From: Zingiber officinale
Taxonomy: Eukaryota > Streptophyta > Magnoliopsida > Zingiberales > Zingiberaceae
Assembly: GCF_018446385.1 (NCBI RefSeq)
Contig: NC_055991.1
Coordinates: 73,412,123 to 73,476,122 of the forward strand
DNA length: 64,000 nucleotides
Direction of reading: 5' to 3'
Positions 20,537 to 32,220 of this stretch are shown here, piece by piece. Below the pieces are notes generated by a model, which did not search any database, had not been told where the DNA came from, and saw nothing but the letters and a program-made list of their open reading frames with translations. Both the position numbers and the translations under genes were made by a program. How positions within the stretch are numbered: position 1 is the stretch's first letter; each line of letters starts with the position of its first letter.

Positions 20537-20640
20537 AACATCCGGAGTTTTACTTGAGTTTAGCAGCAAAGCATCAATCTCTTGTAAGTTTCAGTTCAAT
20601 CTCATGTAAGTTTCCGTTCCTTTTTGTGAATAAGAGTCCT
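20537..20640 (+). repeat. Right terminal repeat (R) of the pararetrovirus insert
   Basis: Partner of 14,806-14,909, offset by exactly 5,731 bases without gaps. Similarity stops at the end of gaataagagtcct on both copies. The aataag may serve as a weak polyadenylation signal. Confidence 0.9.
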
Positions 20641-22307
20641 AAAAGTTTGTGGCTGCAAATTGTTCTAGTGTGTGAATCCTAAAAGGATAAAATTACATGA
20701 GAAATCAAAGGAGGAAATGAAAGTAAATATCTATTATAAAATCAAAGATAATAGCAAGTGAACTTCTATGGATGAAAAAAGGTATGTATACGTTGCACCA
20801 TAACTTAAAAGAAAAACACTTTATAAAAGTAACTTTACAGAAATAAAAAAGGAAAAATTATAGGTATAAGAAAGCATGTACTATCATTTCAGCAGCTTAT
20901 CAAGTCTTCTGAAAGAATTCAAAAAGAGCTCAAGTAGATTTCGTCCCCCAAACACCAGAAAACCTGACTCTATTGTGAAAAAAATAAATTAGACACTAAA
21001 ATATCAAACATCACAAATTACAGAGAACGTAGATTTAGAAACCAATATGACAAAATTCATCTGAACAAATTTTAAAGAGAGACCACAAGTTTTCACAAAC
21101 CACACTGATCCATCCATTTCAATAGAAGATTGAAAAAGAAAATCAGTCAAATATATAAAACTCAATTAGTTCAATAGAATAGCTTATTGCCAATAAACAA
21201 ATTTTCAACTCCAAGAAGCAGGGAAATTAAGTGAAGATTCAAAAAACTACATCGCATATGTCAAACAAATTGTTACCTGCAATTATAGAAATCTTAGCAT
21301 CCAAGAAAAGCAAGCTCTCAAATTACAAAAGAGCAGTAGTTATCAGGGCAGAATGGAATGAATTTAACTCCCAACACAGCAAGAAAACAAATCCGTGCAA
21401 GCATCAACTACAGGACAACAGAGTAAAAAAAATGCATCAGATTTGTTAGAAATACTTAATTAAGTAATTGTTTCAAGAAACAGATTAAAAAAAATCATTG
21501 TTATCCAAATTAAAATTTGAATTAATCAATATATAAAAAGGTCACCTAAGATCTCAAAAGGAGTCTTGATGTAAATAAAAAGAAAGTAAGAAAACAAATG
21601 CCCATTATAAAATAAAACAAAATCACAAGTGAAGTATTGATGAGAAAAGTTAATAGTTCGTTAGATGGTAAATCCTATGGACAGAATAAAAAGTTGATAG
21701 AGCATATAACAATGATTATTTAGATATTTGAGGATATAAATTAAGTAATAATAGAACTATCAAGTTCTTTAGAAAGAATAATATTGGCACCTCGAGCAAT
21801 ATGATTTGAGCGTGATAGACAAGCTTCCTAGTGTCACTTGTAATCTGTTACAAAGAAAAAATCATAAGAGAAGGAACAAGCAGATTTACAAAAAAAAGTG
21901 TTAATCTATAACAAACATAAAGAGAAATGATCAAAGAAAAGTATTTTCACATATATAGACCTTATAACTGTAAGAAGAATAAATAGGAGCAACACTTTTT
22001 GCCCATGATAATGCAATATATCATATCAAAGATGTACAGAAACACACTTTATTCAAATTTAAGTGTTTCATCTAGAATTTTATTAACATAATGGATTCCA
22101 AACAAGCCTATAAATTGAGAGAAGCAAATTCAGTTTTTATTAACACAGAAATGCTAGAAATTATAAAATATTGGATAATGAGTTTGCATCTCATACTTTT
22201 CGATCAAAATTTCCTAGATCCTTCAACAAATTAGGTGTTATCTTAGCATTAATATCCTCGTGAGGAAGTCAATCAGATCTAGATTCAGAAAAAGAGAATT
22301 CAATAAA
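20641..22307. other. Host non-coding sequence right of the pararetrovirus
   Basis: AT-rich, no gene recognised. 20,776-20,965 is a copy of sequence at the left end of the window. The phrase cattataaaataaaac near 21,600 echoes attataaaatcaaag near 20,735, suggesting further old internal duplication. Confidence 0.5.
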
Positions 22308-22441
22308 AAAGGACAGCTTGGTGCATGAAGCTCCCGTCATGCGAATCCCGGGAAGGATCCATTGTACGCAGCCTTATCCTACTTTTTGTAAAAGGTTGTT
22401 CCCAGGATTTGGACCCGTGACCTTTTGGTCACAAAGCGACA
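22308..22441 (-). mobile_element. Au-type SINE, minus strand, 5'-truncated
   Basis: On the minus strand: gtgaccaaaaggtcacgggt, then an altered B box, cttttacaaaaagtag, ggataaggctgcgtacaatg and a 3' end near gcttcatgcaccaagctg. This is the same family as 45,430, 54,793 and 26,578. The first part, with the A box (gccttggcgcaac), is missing. Confidence 0.85.
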
Positions 22442-22546
22442 AAAAGATATGTCTTTTCAACAAAAAGATAATTGTCAAATAAGTAACCATAGTGATGAAT
22501 TAAATAAATCCAACAAAAAGATAATGTTGCATCATTCATACTTGAC

Positions 22547-23970
22547 CTTATATGCATTTTTTTCACACTTAGCATCCAAAGCACTCAAAAGAGCAAGCTA
22601 GACATCAGTCAGAAAACCTTTAATGTCTCAGAAAGCAAAACTTAAGATTCTGATCGTCATAACAATTATTATTTGAAAAATCAAAAAAATTTAAACTGGG
22701 CCTACAAATTTATGTAAGATTCCAATAAATTTGATAGTCGCATTCGTGATTTTATGTAGATTGCAACCCAAACTCTTTGCGAAAATTAATTAAATTTTAT
22801 AACCAACGCTTACTTTGAAGAAAAGATTTTGTGAGAATTACAAGTTGTAAAAAGATTCCAACAACACCTTTAACTTTATAGGCGTAATTCCAAAGTCTTC
22901 AACTGTAGATACCATCCATGAAATTCCTTCACCGGAAACCTTGGGATTCTTGCTCTTTCATGATTTTGTAGAGCTTGAACATCAACAAAGCATCTTGTAA
23001 GAGATTATACAAATTTAAAAAAAAATTGTAAAAACAAATCAAATTCCTTTAATATCAAAAATAAATCATTGACCAACTACCTCACAATAAATGGTAAAGC
23101 ATTCCATTGCTTGATTTCATGTTTTAATATCATCAGCCCTGTCGTTTATGCATGTCAAAAAGAAACATCCACTTAGACCCACTAGATTAAATATCCTTAA
23201 AATTCAAATCTAACTACAATGGCAAATTAGAGTGGGAGAGCCGGCATGGGAGCAACTCATTCAAGAAAACTTTTGACATAGATACAAGAATATGAAGGAA
23301 AAATAAATAGTTGTTCCATACCCAAAAGACACAGCACCACGCATCACTTTGGAATTTTTTTCATGATGGAAGCCATTTAAGTAATGACATCAATGAGCAG
23401 GTGCTGAACTTGTCCCCATAAACACACTAAAATCTCTTACTAAGAAGTGTTGAAATCTATAACTATCTTTTTTCAATTTCCACTTTGGTATGTTACCTGT
23501 ACATTTTTCTAATTCCATCAAAGTACATCGCATAAAAACCAAATCAAAATCTAACCATATTATTTAGATTCTGAAGATTCTCAATTTCCTCTTTAAAAAA
23601 CAAATAGCTTAAAAGACATATCTTGGTGAGTGTTATTCTCCCTAGCATAAGTGTTATATGATTGATTTTATGGCATATTCTAAATCATTACAAGTAATGA
23701 AAATCCGGTAGGTTGTACTACTTTACAATTGATATATGAAGTTATAATACAATGAAGCATGCTACACATAATGACAACCTAGATTTATCACTTATGTTCC
23801 TATATGGAAGCACACCATATATGTAGACTAGAACACTAAAACATAATAATGACAAGAAAGAGGGATTCATTATATTCTAGTCGTTCCTTCCAAACATTAC
23901 TCTTTATTTGAGAGAGTTTCCACCTTTACGCATGATCCCAATCTTCTTTCAATTTCCTCTAAACTCATTT
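22547..23970 (-). pseudogene. MOR1: MOR1/GEM1 (XMAP215 family) pseudogene fragment, copy A
   Basis: Read on the minus strand from high to low coordinates, exon-like blocks follow the order of the TOG/HEAT region of plant MOR1, a microtubule polymerase: 23,880-23,970 (MSLEEIERRLGSCVKVETLS), 23,520-23,600 (KEEIENLQNLNNMVRF), 23,312-23,412 (QVQHLLIDVIT, stop, then IMKKIPK, stop, CVVLC), about 23,090-23,168 (DRADDIKT, stop, NQAMECF), 22,868-22,973 (KNPKVSGEGISWMVSTVEDF, after a small deletion) and 22,547-22,626 (DIKGFLTDV, stop, LALLSALDAKCEKNAYK). Splice borders are partly kept, but several stops and frameshifts show it is dead. Intact MOR1 has about 2,000 residues; only this central part is present. 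Confidence 0.88.
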
Positions 23971-24090
23971 CGCAATCAAACAAATTAAGAACCAAATTAG
24001 AAATAGAGTATTAGCAAAAAATATACCCAAAAGATTTAATGAATAATTATTCTATGTTAGTTTTTTTTTCCTACTTTGCAATCTAATTCC

Positions 24091-24700
24091 TAGGGTTGTA
24101 AACAAGCCGAGCCGAGCCGAGCTTTGGGGTGTTCAAGCTTGTTTGATAAGATAACCGAGCCGAGCCGAGCTTAAAATGAGCCAAGTTTTTTAAAAGAGTG
24201 TTTAAGCTTGGCTTGGTTTATTTTTTATGAGCTTGAGCTTGTTTGAAGTTTGGCTTGAGCTTGGTTCGTTTAGATATTTTCAAGCTCTCAATTCAAGCTT
24301 GGCTTGAGCTTGGTTCGAGCTTGGTTTGAGCTTGGTTCATTTAGATGTTATCAAGCTCTCAATTCAAGCTTGTTTGATTGTTTGAAACTTTTAATTGTTT
24401 GATTGGTTATTAAGATTGATAATTTAAATTTATTTATTTATTTTATTTTATTTTATTGTTAATTAAAAATATTAAAAAGAGTTTTATTAATAAATATGGT
24501 TCATGAACATTGTTCACGAACGTTGTTCACGAACGTTAACGAGCTGAACACATATGTATTCAAGCTTGTTTGTTTAGCTTAACGAGTTGTTCAAGCTTGT
24601 TTGTTTAATTAATCTAATGTATATTGAACGAACATAAACAAGTTCTTACCAAGCCGAACACCAAGCTTGTTCACGAACGCTTGGTTCATTTACAGCCCTA
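24091..24700. mobile_element. Non-autonomous hAT-type element, 610 bp
   Basis: The ends are inverted (TAGGGTTGTAAACAAGCCGAG against the complement TAGGGCTGTAAATGAACCAAG), and an exact 8 bp target-site duplication CTAATTCC flanks it (24,083-24,090 and 24,701-24,708). Eight-base duplications are diagnostic of hAT insertions. The interior is made of repeated gagcttggttc / gttcacgaacg motifs with no transposase. It sits in what was an intron of MOR1 copy A. Confidence 0.9.
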
Positions 24701-24708
24701 CTAATTCC

Positions 24709-26577
24709 ATTTAAAAGAAAACAAGAGGCCTGTAATTCCAAAAAAAACATAATTGGAGTTCCCCATAGACTTATGTTTCAAACCGTGTTCATAATACGGT
24801 TAACCGTGTTCATAACAGATTGTCTATTGTTCTCTTCTTCTCTAGAATAGCTAAGCAAGATCATGTTACCTACACCCTAAAGCCACAACAAACATTGGTT
24901 AACCATTGTGTTCTCTCAACTTCAATTTATCCTTCTTATTCCCTATAGACTTGTGTTTCAAACCGTGTTCATAATACTTATTAAGCAAAATATAGTGACT
25001 CATAAATCGTTATCTTTAAACATCACTTATGTAGAGGCAAAGAGCACTTTGGATGGTATAAAATATGAGTTCAAAAAAAATACAAGAAGTAGGGCCATTT
25101 TTATTTAGAATGCGAGAAAAACTAATGGTGAGTTCAAACAAAACTCACATGCCACAACGATACAATTTGAATAGGATCATGTGTCACATTATACATAGTC
25201 TAGTCTTGTATTGCAATCATACCCAAATAGTTGGGACTAACATGGCTTGACGACCATAATAATTCTTGGAAAAATGAAGCTCGTATATGCTAAATAAGAT
25301 CACCTATATACATAAATCGAACACAAACCCAATATTTGTTAACCATATTAGTTAAGTAAAAAAACCTTGCTACCAATAACTTAAGTGTTAAGTAAACTAA
25401 CATATTAAATTATTATGTTAATAATTAGATCATGAACCTTTACTATGCATGTCCAAGTAATTGTGTAAATATCACACCAAACATAAACTCCAAAAGAGCT
25501 CCTAGCATGCAATAATAAGATGTCACTTCAGATCAAAATATCCTCAAACTATTAATAGGAAAGAAAAAAAGAAATGAAAAAAATTACAACCTCAAAAGCC
25601 CCATGAATAAATGCAATTTTTCAAAAAAAAATGCACGTGTTTGGATGCTTGTTGGAAAGATCAAAACTCAGATCCTTGAAACCTATACATAGAGATTAGA
25701 TAATCAATATAAAGTAGAAATAAAAACATTTACGGTTTTGAGGAAGATTGAGAAAATAAAGATAAAAAAAATTAGAGGCAAAAGCAAACAAGATGGGAAA
25801 GATAAATAAAAAAAGTTAAAAGATAAATATAGATATGAATAAGTGGAAGACACGAAACAAGAATGATCATCTAACCCAAATGGTGTATCTAATACATAGA
25901 TTTCTCAATAATTACATTGATTATATGCTATCTGCCTATATAGAAATTTGTGATGCAAGGGTTATATAACCAATAAGTAATGATTATGTGTGCATATGTA
26001 TAATCTAAATCATTTTATATAAATTTCATCTTAAAAATACACTTCAAGCATATTCTCCAGGGGAAATCGTCTCTATAATATGAACAAGATAAAATATAAT
26101 CAATATGTTGCTATAAGTTTATTGTTGCTAAAGTTAATATTGAACAAGAAACAAAAGAAATTCTTAGCCATTGCACCAAAAGAAACTTGTTTAAGCAATA
26201 GACTAAAATTTGTTTAATCTTCCTAGTAGTAATTTTGCAAGGATTGGCTAAACTAAAACAAAAACATTTAATCTACAATGAAAAAGTTCATTTACATACA
26301 CTATTCATGCGAGAAAATATTTACTTTGAATGAAGCAACAAAATCTTGAATCTTTATAATCAACACACAAAAATTAATACATATGTTCATGCAAACATTA
26401 ACAAAAATAAATAAACAAAAAATCTTGAAAGAAATGTTATAGTATTCTTTGGTTATTTGACCCGCAACATAAACTTTAATGAAATCACTTAACTACAACG
26501 CAAGAGTAACAACATCTATTTTGATGGGCCAAACAAGTTATAGTGGAATTGTATATAAGTATAGCTATCTATTTTGA
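24709..26577. other. Non-coding, AT-rich; one local direct repeat
   Basis: Up to about 24,756 it continues the MOR1-copy-A duplicated block, then similarity ends. 24,760-24,797 and 24,939-24,977 are direct repeats (catagacttatgtttcaaac against tatagacttgtgtttcaaac). No gene recognised in the rest. Confidence 0.5.
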
Positions 26578-26725
26578 AGGGAAGCCTTGGCGCAACGATA
26601 AAGCTGTCACAAGTTCGAATCCTGGAAATAACCTCTTGCAAAAAGCAAGGTAAGGTTACATACAATGGATCCTTCCTCGGGACCCCGCATAGCGGGAGCT
26701 TCGTGCACGGGGCTGCCTTTTCTTT
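26578..26725 (+). mobile_element. Au-type SINE, internally deleted
   Basis: A box region gggaagccttggcgcaacga, B box gttcgaatcc, then cctcttgcaaaaagcaaggt, ggatccttcctcgggacccc and gggagcttcgtgcacggggc. Compared with the 45.4 kb copy it lacks the segment with gtgaccaaaaggtcac between the A and B boxes. Confidence 0.88.
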
Positions 26726-27344
26726 TTATCAAATCTCATGGTGGTGTTGGATTTTTATGTGAATCTGAAAGATATGTCATAGGGCCGGCACACACTTAAA
26801 GAGAAACACTAGCACTATAATAATAAAATATTTAGCTATTTATCTTTATCTTTATCTTTATTTTATCCAATCAATCTGAGGTAAGCAGTCACAGTGCAAA
26901 ATTAATACTTTCAGAAAAATATATGAAAAATCAAATATCATTTCTGAAATGGATTTTCCAAAGTTAGAAATGATAAATATGTAACCCTTCTAGACACTCA
27001 GGAAAAAGATGAATTCAAACATGTTGTCGGGGTTCTAATGAATCCAAATAATAGCATCACTATTCTACATCTATACCCACATGATTTCAATTAATTGACA
27101 CAATATTTGTACGGTCTAATAAAATGAAGCATATTGCTTGAACTAATTGTTATGAATTAAGAGGAAAAAAAGGACTTAAGAATTATCACAATTAAGTTAC
27201 ACTAAGCTTTGTTTGATGATTATAGTCTTCACTGAATATGCACCAACTAAATGTACAACAAATTTGCTATATACTTTACTAATGACGAATTGGCATGGTG
27301 ATACAAATAAATAGTTTTTAAAAAAATCTTACCTACTAGAGGAT
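26726..27344. other. Non-coding, nothing recognised
   Basis: AT-rich sequence with a short (tcttta)n stretch near 26,840. No coding similarity seen. Confidence 0.5.
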
Positions 27345-27700
27345 TCAGAGCTTTCATAAGCATGATACTAGAAAGGTGGCAGAATAGTTTTCGTTGCATC
27401 CATCTTTTGCTGCTTGTTTGCATTAATCTTATTAATATAGTCATCAAGATTATTTTGGTTAATGATTCCATTTTCTCTTTCCAATAAGGTCTATCAATCC
27501 CTGGTCAGCTGCTGCTAAAGTTGCAGTATCTTGAATAGATATTTTTGGGTCCTGGTCAGGATCCTTGCTAATTGATACTTTCTTAGAAGTACCTTCTAAA
27601 ATTAAATCAGAATCTCTTGATTGCCTTTATCCTTCGTCAGTAGTATACTCTTCATCAGCTGAGTTATAAACTTCATTAGGAATAGCTTCCTGAATCAGAA
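27345..27700 (-). pseudogene. Degraded coding-like fragment of unknown family
   Basis: On the minus strand, successive frames read QEAIPNEVYNSADEEYTTDE, then (after a stop) RDSDLILEGTSKKVSISKDP, QDTATLAAADQGLIDLIGK and, shifted, NQNNLDDYINKINANKQQKM. The low-complexity acidic and Asn/Gln-rich content is clearly more coding-like than its surroundings. It could be a retroelement or viral gag-like remnant or a decayed host exon; I cannot name it. Confidence 0.35.
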
Positions 27701-27719
27701 TCCCTTATGATACTATGAA

Positions 27720-28220
27720 AAATAACGGGCTACTTTGCTTAAGTTGTTCCTACAAATTTTATTACCTTTAAAACGGAAAACAAAATAACTGGTTACTTTA
27801 CTTAAGTTGTTCCTGCAAAACATGACAGTATGTGATGGTAAGAAAACTAGAAACTGTGCTCAAGGAGAACAGTTAAAGGCAATCAAAGTTCTGATATACA
27901 GGAAAATATTTTAAAGTAGCTAACCAACTTTGCTGAAGCCTACCTACCCCAGTATTATTTCATTGAGTTCACTCATTGAAGGAGTTCTTTCCACAGCATG
28001 CACTTGTAATATAAGTCTGTTTTAACTATCAATATCACCCTGAGTAATGGAGAAGCAGATGGAAGATAGAAGCAAAGGTTTGAAGTCTTTTCTTCCATGT
28101 TTCCCAATTCAAAAATCAACAAAAACATGTTACCTGTAGCTAAGTATGTATTACACTTTCATCCTTAGGGTAGTTATTCTAAACTAGCATTTTGTACAAG
28201 GGCATAGATCTTTTGAAGGA
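27720..28220. repeat. Segmental duplication block, copy of 36,490-36,930
   Basis: Near-collinear with 36,490-36,930, sharing for example caataactggttactt, ggcaatcaaagtt and ctcattgaaggagt. On the minus strand both copies hold an exon-like phrase (RTPSMSELNEI). Similarity ends near 28,216, after gggcatagatcttttg. Confidence 0.8.
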
Positions 28221-28314
28221 TTTTCCAAACATATCTATAGATATTATGTCATTAATTTCATTTCTCTAGTAGTGCAACTGATAGTTTCTTTTCTTTTCTT
28301 GTCTTTTTAACCAA

Positions 28315-30002
28315 TTAAAATTTATGTTAGGGTTTAAATACTAATTGAGTTTAAGTAATTAAAGCATTAATAGGTTTAAGTAATTAATGTATTAATAAGT
28401 TAACGAATCCGACCAGATTGCTAGCAATCCGACCCGACTTATCCTTTTAAATACATGTTTTATTTCCCCTCCCTCACCTTTAAAGTCGTCGACCTCCCCC
28501 ACAACCCCATCCAAACCCTAACAACTTCGGAGGAGATAGAGGAAGAACCCCATCGGAACGCTTAAGGTCGTCTTTCTCTACGTCTCGCTAGTCATCTTCT
28601 ATATGCAAAAACACCAAGGCAAGTTCGCTTTTCGATTTTCGATATTTACTGCACCATACGGATCGTAGTATAATATTTTGATTTATGTCGTAAAGTTTTC
28701 TATTATGCTTTTATTGCACTATATGGATTATATTCGCCTTTCCCTATGTTTCTGCTTTTTATCGCGCTACATGGATTATAAATACGAAAGCATGCATATT
28801 ACATACTCAATAACAAGACAGATTATGGATGAGAAAGCTAAATTAACGTACATTTGTTTTGTTGTTTGATACTTTTTAAATGTGGTATATTTTGACTTGC
28901 CTTTGTTTTGACCAAATAAGAAGAATTATTGATCTGATTGCATTGTTTTGTATTAATTTGTTGGCATGCAAAACCTTGTTGCCCAAAAGGTTATTGTGTT
29001 GTTTTATATTAATTTGTTGACATGCAAAAATTTTGTAGTTCAAAGGGTCATTAATAGACATGCACTTAGATAACTGATCTTGTAGTATATTCATGCAATA
29101 TCAAGCTTTCAAATGACACTAAAATTACAGATTTCATGCATCTTTTATTGTTTCAGTGCATTATACGTTGTCTAAAAGTTATGTTGTTACTAGTTGGTTT
29201 AGGTAGATATACTGCTAGGTATCGGCTTGGCTATTTTATCCAAAATAGTATTAACTTTTTTTAACAGTAGGTAGAAGTCCTGGCTCGATGAATCTTATGT
29301 TTCTGAGTAGTTGAAATTGTTAAAAGGTCGATGCAAATAACTTCTTAATTTTATGTCCTGGCTCGATGAATCCAGTTTAAGAAGGGTTCAGAGAACCTTA
29401 TCAAATAAGAGTTAGGGAATCTGGCTTAAGAAGGTCCGGTGAACCTTACCAAAACAAAGGGTTAGGAAATCCGACTTAAAAAGGGTCCGGTGAACCTTAC
29501 TAAAACAGAGGGATTAGGGGATCCAATTTAAGAAGGGTCTGGTGAACCTTACCAACCTAGTACTAGGGTAAACGTTTCGTCAAACGATCAGAGGGAATGT
29601 TAATTACAAGTCTTGTAATTTACATATAAGCTTACAAATAAAATAAAAGATAACAAAGGTAAAAGAAGGGAATGTTAATTTAGGGTAATTTGGAGGTTCA
29701 TGAAACTAATGTCAGAAGTTACTCTCTATCACTATTTAACATGGTACTTATCAAAATATTTCTTGTGAATGCGACAAATGATATTTATATAAAAGGTTGA
29801 ACTTGCTATGTCTTTTAGACTCACTAGATCTATATGGTGCAGGTAATGAGGAGACGGAAGGACTTGATGGATGAGAGGTCTTATACTTGACAGTGCACAC
29901 TCGAGGGCTTATTTTCTTAGTCTCGTTTTCTTCTTGCATTAGGGTGTTGGGTCTTCTAGTCGAAGTTGAGTCATTTGTTTTGGTAATTTGTAAAATACGG
30001 CA
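28315..30002 (+). mobile_element. LTR-like sequence with promoter and internal tandem repeats
   Basis: The layout resembles the LTRs at 8.8 and 32.2 kb: an AT-rich start (tgttagggtttaaatac at 28,326), a TATA-like ttttaaatacatg (28,445) followed by a C-rich leader with ccctccctcacc, then a long AT-rich body and a minisatellite. It is cut off at the 3' tail of the LINE. Neither a clean terminus nor a target duplication was found, so a decayed LTR is an inference; a host gene promoter plus first exon is the alternative. Confidence 0.4.
29369..29565. repeat. Tandem repeat, about 58 bp x 3-4
   Basis: Units of the form aatc(c)ggcttaagaagg, gtccggtgaaccttacc, aaaacaaagggttagg, diverging at about 10-15% between units. 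Confidence 0.8.
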
Positions 30003-32200
30003 ATAATAACAACAACCAAGTCTTTTTCCACTAGGTGGGATCGGCTGTATGAATCCTTTTATGTCATTGAGCTCTATCTCCTATTATATCATCATCTGTA
30101 TTTAAATAAATTTTATCTTGTTTTATTGTTGCTAACCAAGTCTTTTTTGGTCTGCATGTTTATCATAATTTCACATCGCCTAACTGGAGCATTTATTAAT
30201 CGTCTAAGTACATGTTCGTACCATCTTAAACGTGTCTCTCGGAGTTTTTCCTTAATGGACGCAACTTCAACTTTCTCTCTAATGCTCTCATTTCTTATTT
30301 TGTCCATCCTCGTATGTCCACACACCCACCTTAATATCCTCATCACTGCAACTCTCATCTTTTGCTCATGTGCTCGAGTCATAACTCAACATTCAGCTCC
30401 ATATAACATAGCAGGTCTAACTGCGATTTTATAGAACTTACCTTTAAGTTTAAGAAACACTCAACGCTCCTCTCCATTTCACCCATCCTGCTTGTATTCT
30501 ACGTAAGACATATCTCTCAATCCCTCCATCGTTTTGCAAAAATGATCCTAAATATTTAAATCTCTCGGTTCCGGGCAACTCGTTCTCTCCTATCATAACA
30601 ATTGTTTCATTACTTCTAATATTACTAAACTTAAATTCCATATATTCTGTCTTTAATCTACTAAGCTTAAAACATTTTCCTTCTAGTGTTGCCCTCAAAG
30701 ATTCTAGTTTAGCATTTACTCCTTCACATGTTTCATCCACCAAAATAATATCATCTGTAAACAACATGCACCACGGTACTGTGTCTTGAATGTGCGTAGT
30801 GAGTTCGTCCATAATTAGTGTAAAAAGATAGGGACTTAGAGCTGATCCTTGATGTAATCCTATCTTTATTGGAAATGCCTCAGTTACTCTGCCTGAAGTC
30901 TTTACTCTGGTCGTTATATCCTGATGCATATCCTTAATTAATTCAATATATGTTACGCTAACACCTCTCTCTTTTATAAAATTCTCCATATAATTTCTGT
31001 CGGGAAGTTATCATAAGATTTTTTTAAATCAATGAATACCATGTGTAGATCTTGTTTTTGCTCCTGATATTTTTCAATTAATTGTCTAAGAAGATGTATA
31101 GCTTCTATTGTCGACCTTCCAAGCATGAACTCAAATTGATTTTCTGTCACTGTGGTCTCCTTCCTTAATCTTTTTTCTATTACTTTTTCCCAAAATTTCA
31201 TAGTATGACTCATTAATTTAATACTCCTATAGTTTGCACAATTTTGTACATCTCCCTGGTTCTTATATAAGGGAATTAGAGTACTTATCCTCCATTGATC
31301 ATGCATTTTTTTCGTTTTCAATATCATGTTAAATAATTTTGTAAGTCATTCAATATATTGTTTCCCTAAGCACTTCCATACCTCTATCGGAATATCATCT
31401 GGTCCAATGGCTTTTCCTTTGTGCATCTCATTTAAAGTTTGTTTTACTTCTGAAGTTTGAATTCTACGATAAAAATTAAAATTTCTATGCTCATTTGATC
31501 TACTTAAATTACTTAAGTTAAGTTGGTCACCTAAATCTTCATTAAAAAGTTGATGAAAATACCTCTTCCACCGCTCTTTTACTTCTCCATCGTTTACTAA
31601 TACCCTATCACATTCATCTTTAATACATTTTATTTGGCTAAGATATCTTGTTTTCCTTTCTCTCACTTTAGCTATTCTATAAATGTCTCTTTCCCCTTCT
31701 TTTGTATCCAATTTTTGATATAATCGTTCAAAAGTTTCATTTTTTGCTTCACTCACTACTTTCTTAGCTTCTTTCTTGGATATTGTGTATTTTTTTTAAG
31801 TTTTCCTCATACTTACAAATATATAATTCCTTATAAGCTATTCGTTTTTCCTTCACTTTCTCTTGTACTTTCTCATTCCACCACCAAGATTCTTTACTTA
31901 GTGGTGCATGTCCTCACCAAGTACACTCTTAGCTACTATTTTCAACTTTGATACCATCTTATCTTATGTTATATTAGAGTCACCGTATATTTCACCTAAT
32001 ACTGGTACTTCTACCTTCTGCTTAAATATATTTTGTTTCCCATCCTTTAACTTCTACCACTTAATTCTAGGAATCATATATATTTTCTTTCTATTGATAC
32101 AATGTTTGAGGCGTATATCCAACACTACTAACCTATGTTGGGTAGTTAAGCTTTCTCTAGGGATGACTTTGCAATCTTTACAAAACTTTCTATCCTTCTT
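30003..32200 (-). mobile_element. RTE-clade LINE, 5'-truncated, minus strand
   Basis: The minus strand ends 3' with ggttgttgttattattg, the TTG-rich tail typical of plant RTE LINEs, preceded by cagccgatcccacctagtgg. Upstream lie the RT domain and its C-terminal region. Sequence 5' of the RT (31,757-32,200) matches the endonuclease-RT linker, but the endonuclease itself is absent, as in most truncated LINE copies. Target duplication not resolved. Confidence 0.88.
30113..31756 (-). pseudogene. RTE LINE reverse transcriptase, broken
   Basis: Three minus-strand open segments follow one another: 31,756-31,346 (KGKAIGPDDIPIEVWKCLG), 31,327-30,974 (WRISTLIPLYKNQGDVQNCA, then NYRSIKLM and FIDLKKSYD) and 30,989-30,450 (FPIKIGLHQGSALSPYLFTL, then the catalytic box FTDDIILV, where the family usually has FADD). 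The conserved end LRWVCGHTRMDKIRN is at 30,113-30,382. Frames differ between segments, so the gene is inactive. Confidence 0.88.
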
Positions 32201-32220
32201 CCTTGGGAATTGATTGGAAT

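Larger units (their letters stand above)
14806..20640 (+). mobile_element. Endogenous pararetrovirus (Caulimoviridae, badnavirus-like), defective
   Basis: Gene order and junctions are those of badnavirus-type caulimovirids: a leader with a tRNA-Met primer-binding site, ORF1 overlapping ORF2 at ATGA, ORF2 overlapping ORF3 at TAATG, then a long polyprotein with movement protein, dUTPase, protease remnant, reverse transcriptase and RNase H. A promoter with a TATA box precedes the right end. Direct repeats of 104 bp bound the insert. Several stops and frameshifts, plus a large deletion of capsid and protease-core sequence, make it non-infectious as it stands. The repeat-to-repeat length of about 5.7 kb is shorter than the 7-8 kb genomes usual for badnaviruses, in line with the deletion. 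Confidence 0.92.

Noticed and set aside
14806-20640. Replication-competent virus
   Set aside because: Several stops and frameshifts, and loss of the capsid and protease core, make the copy defective.
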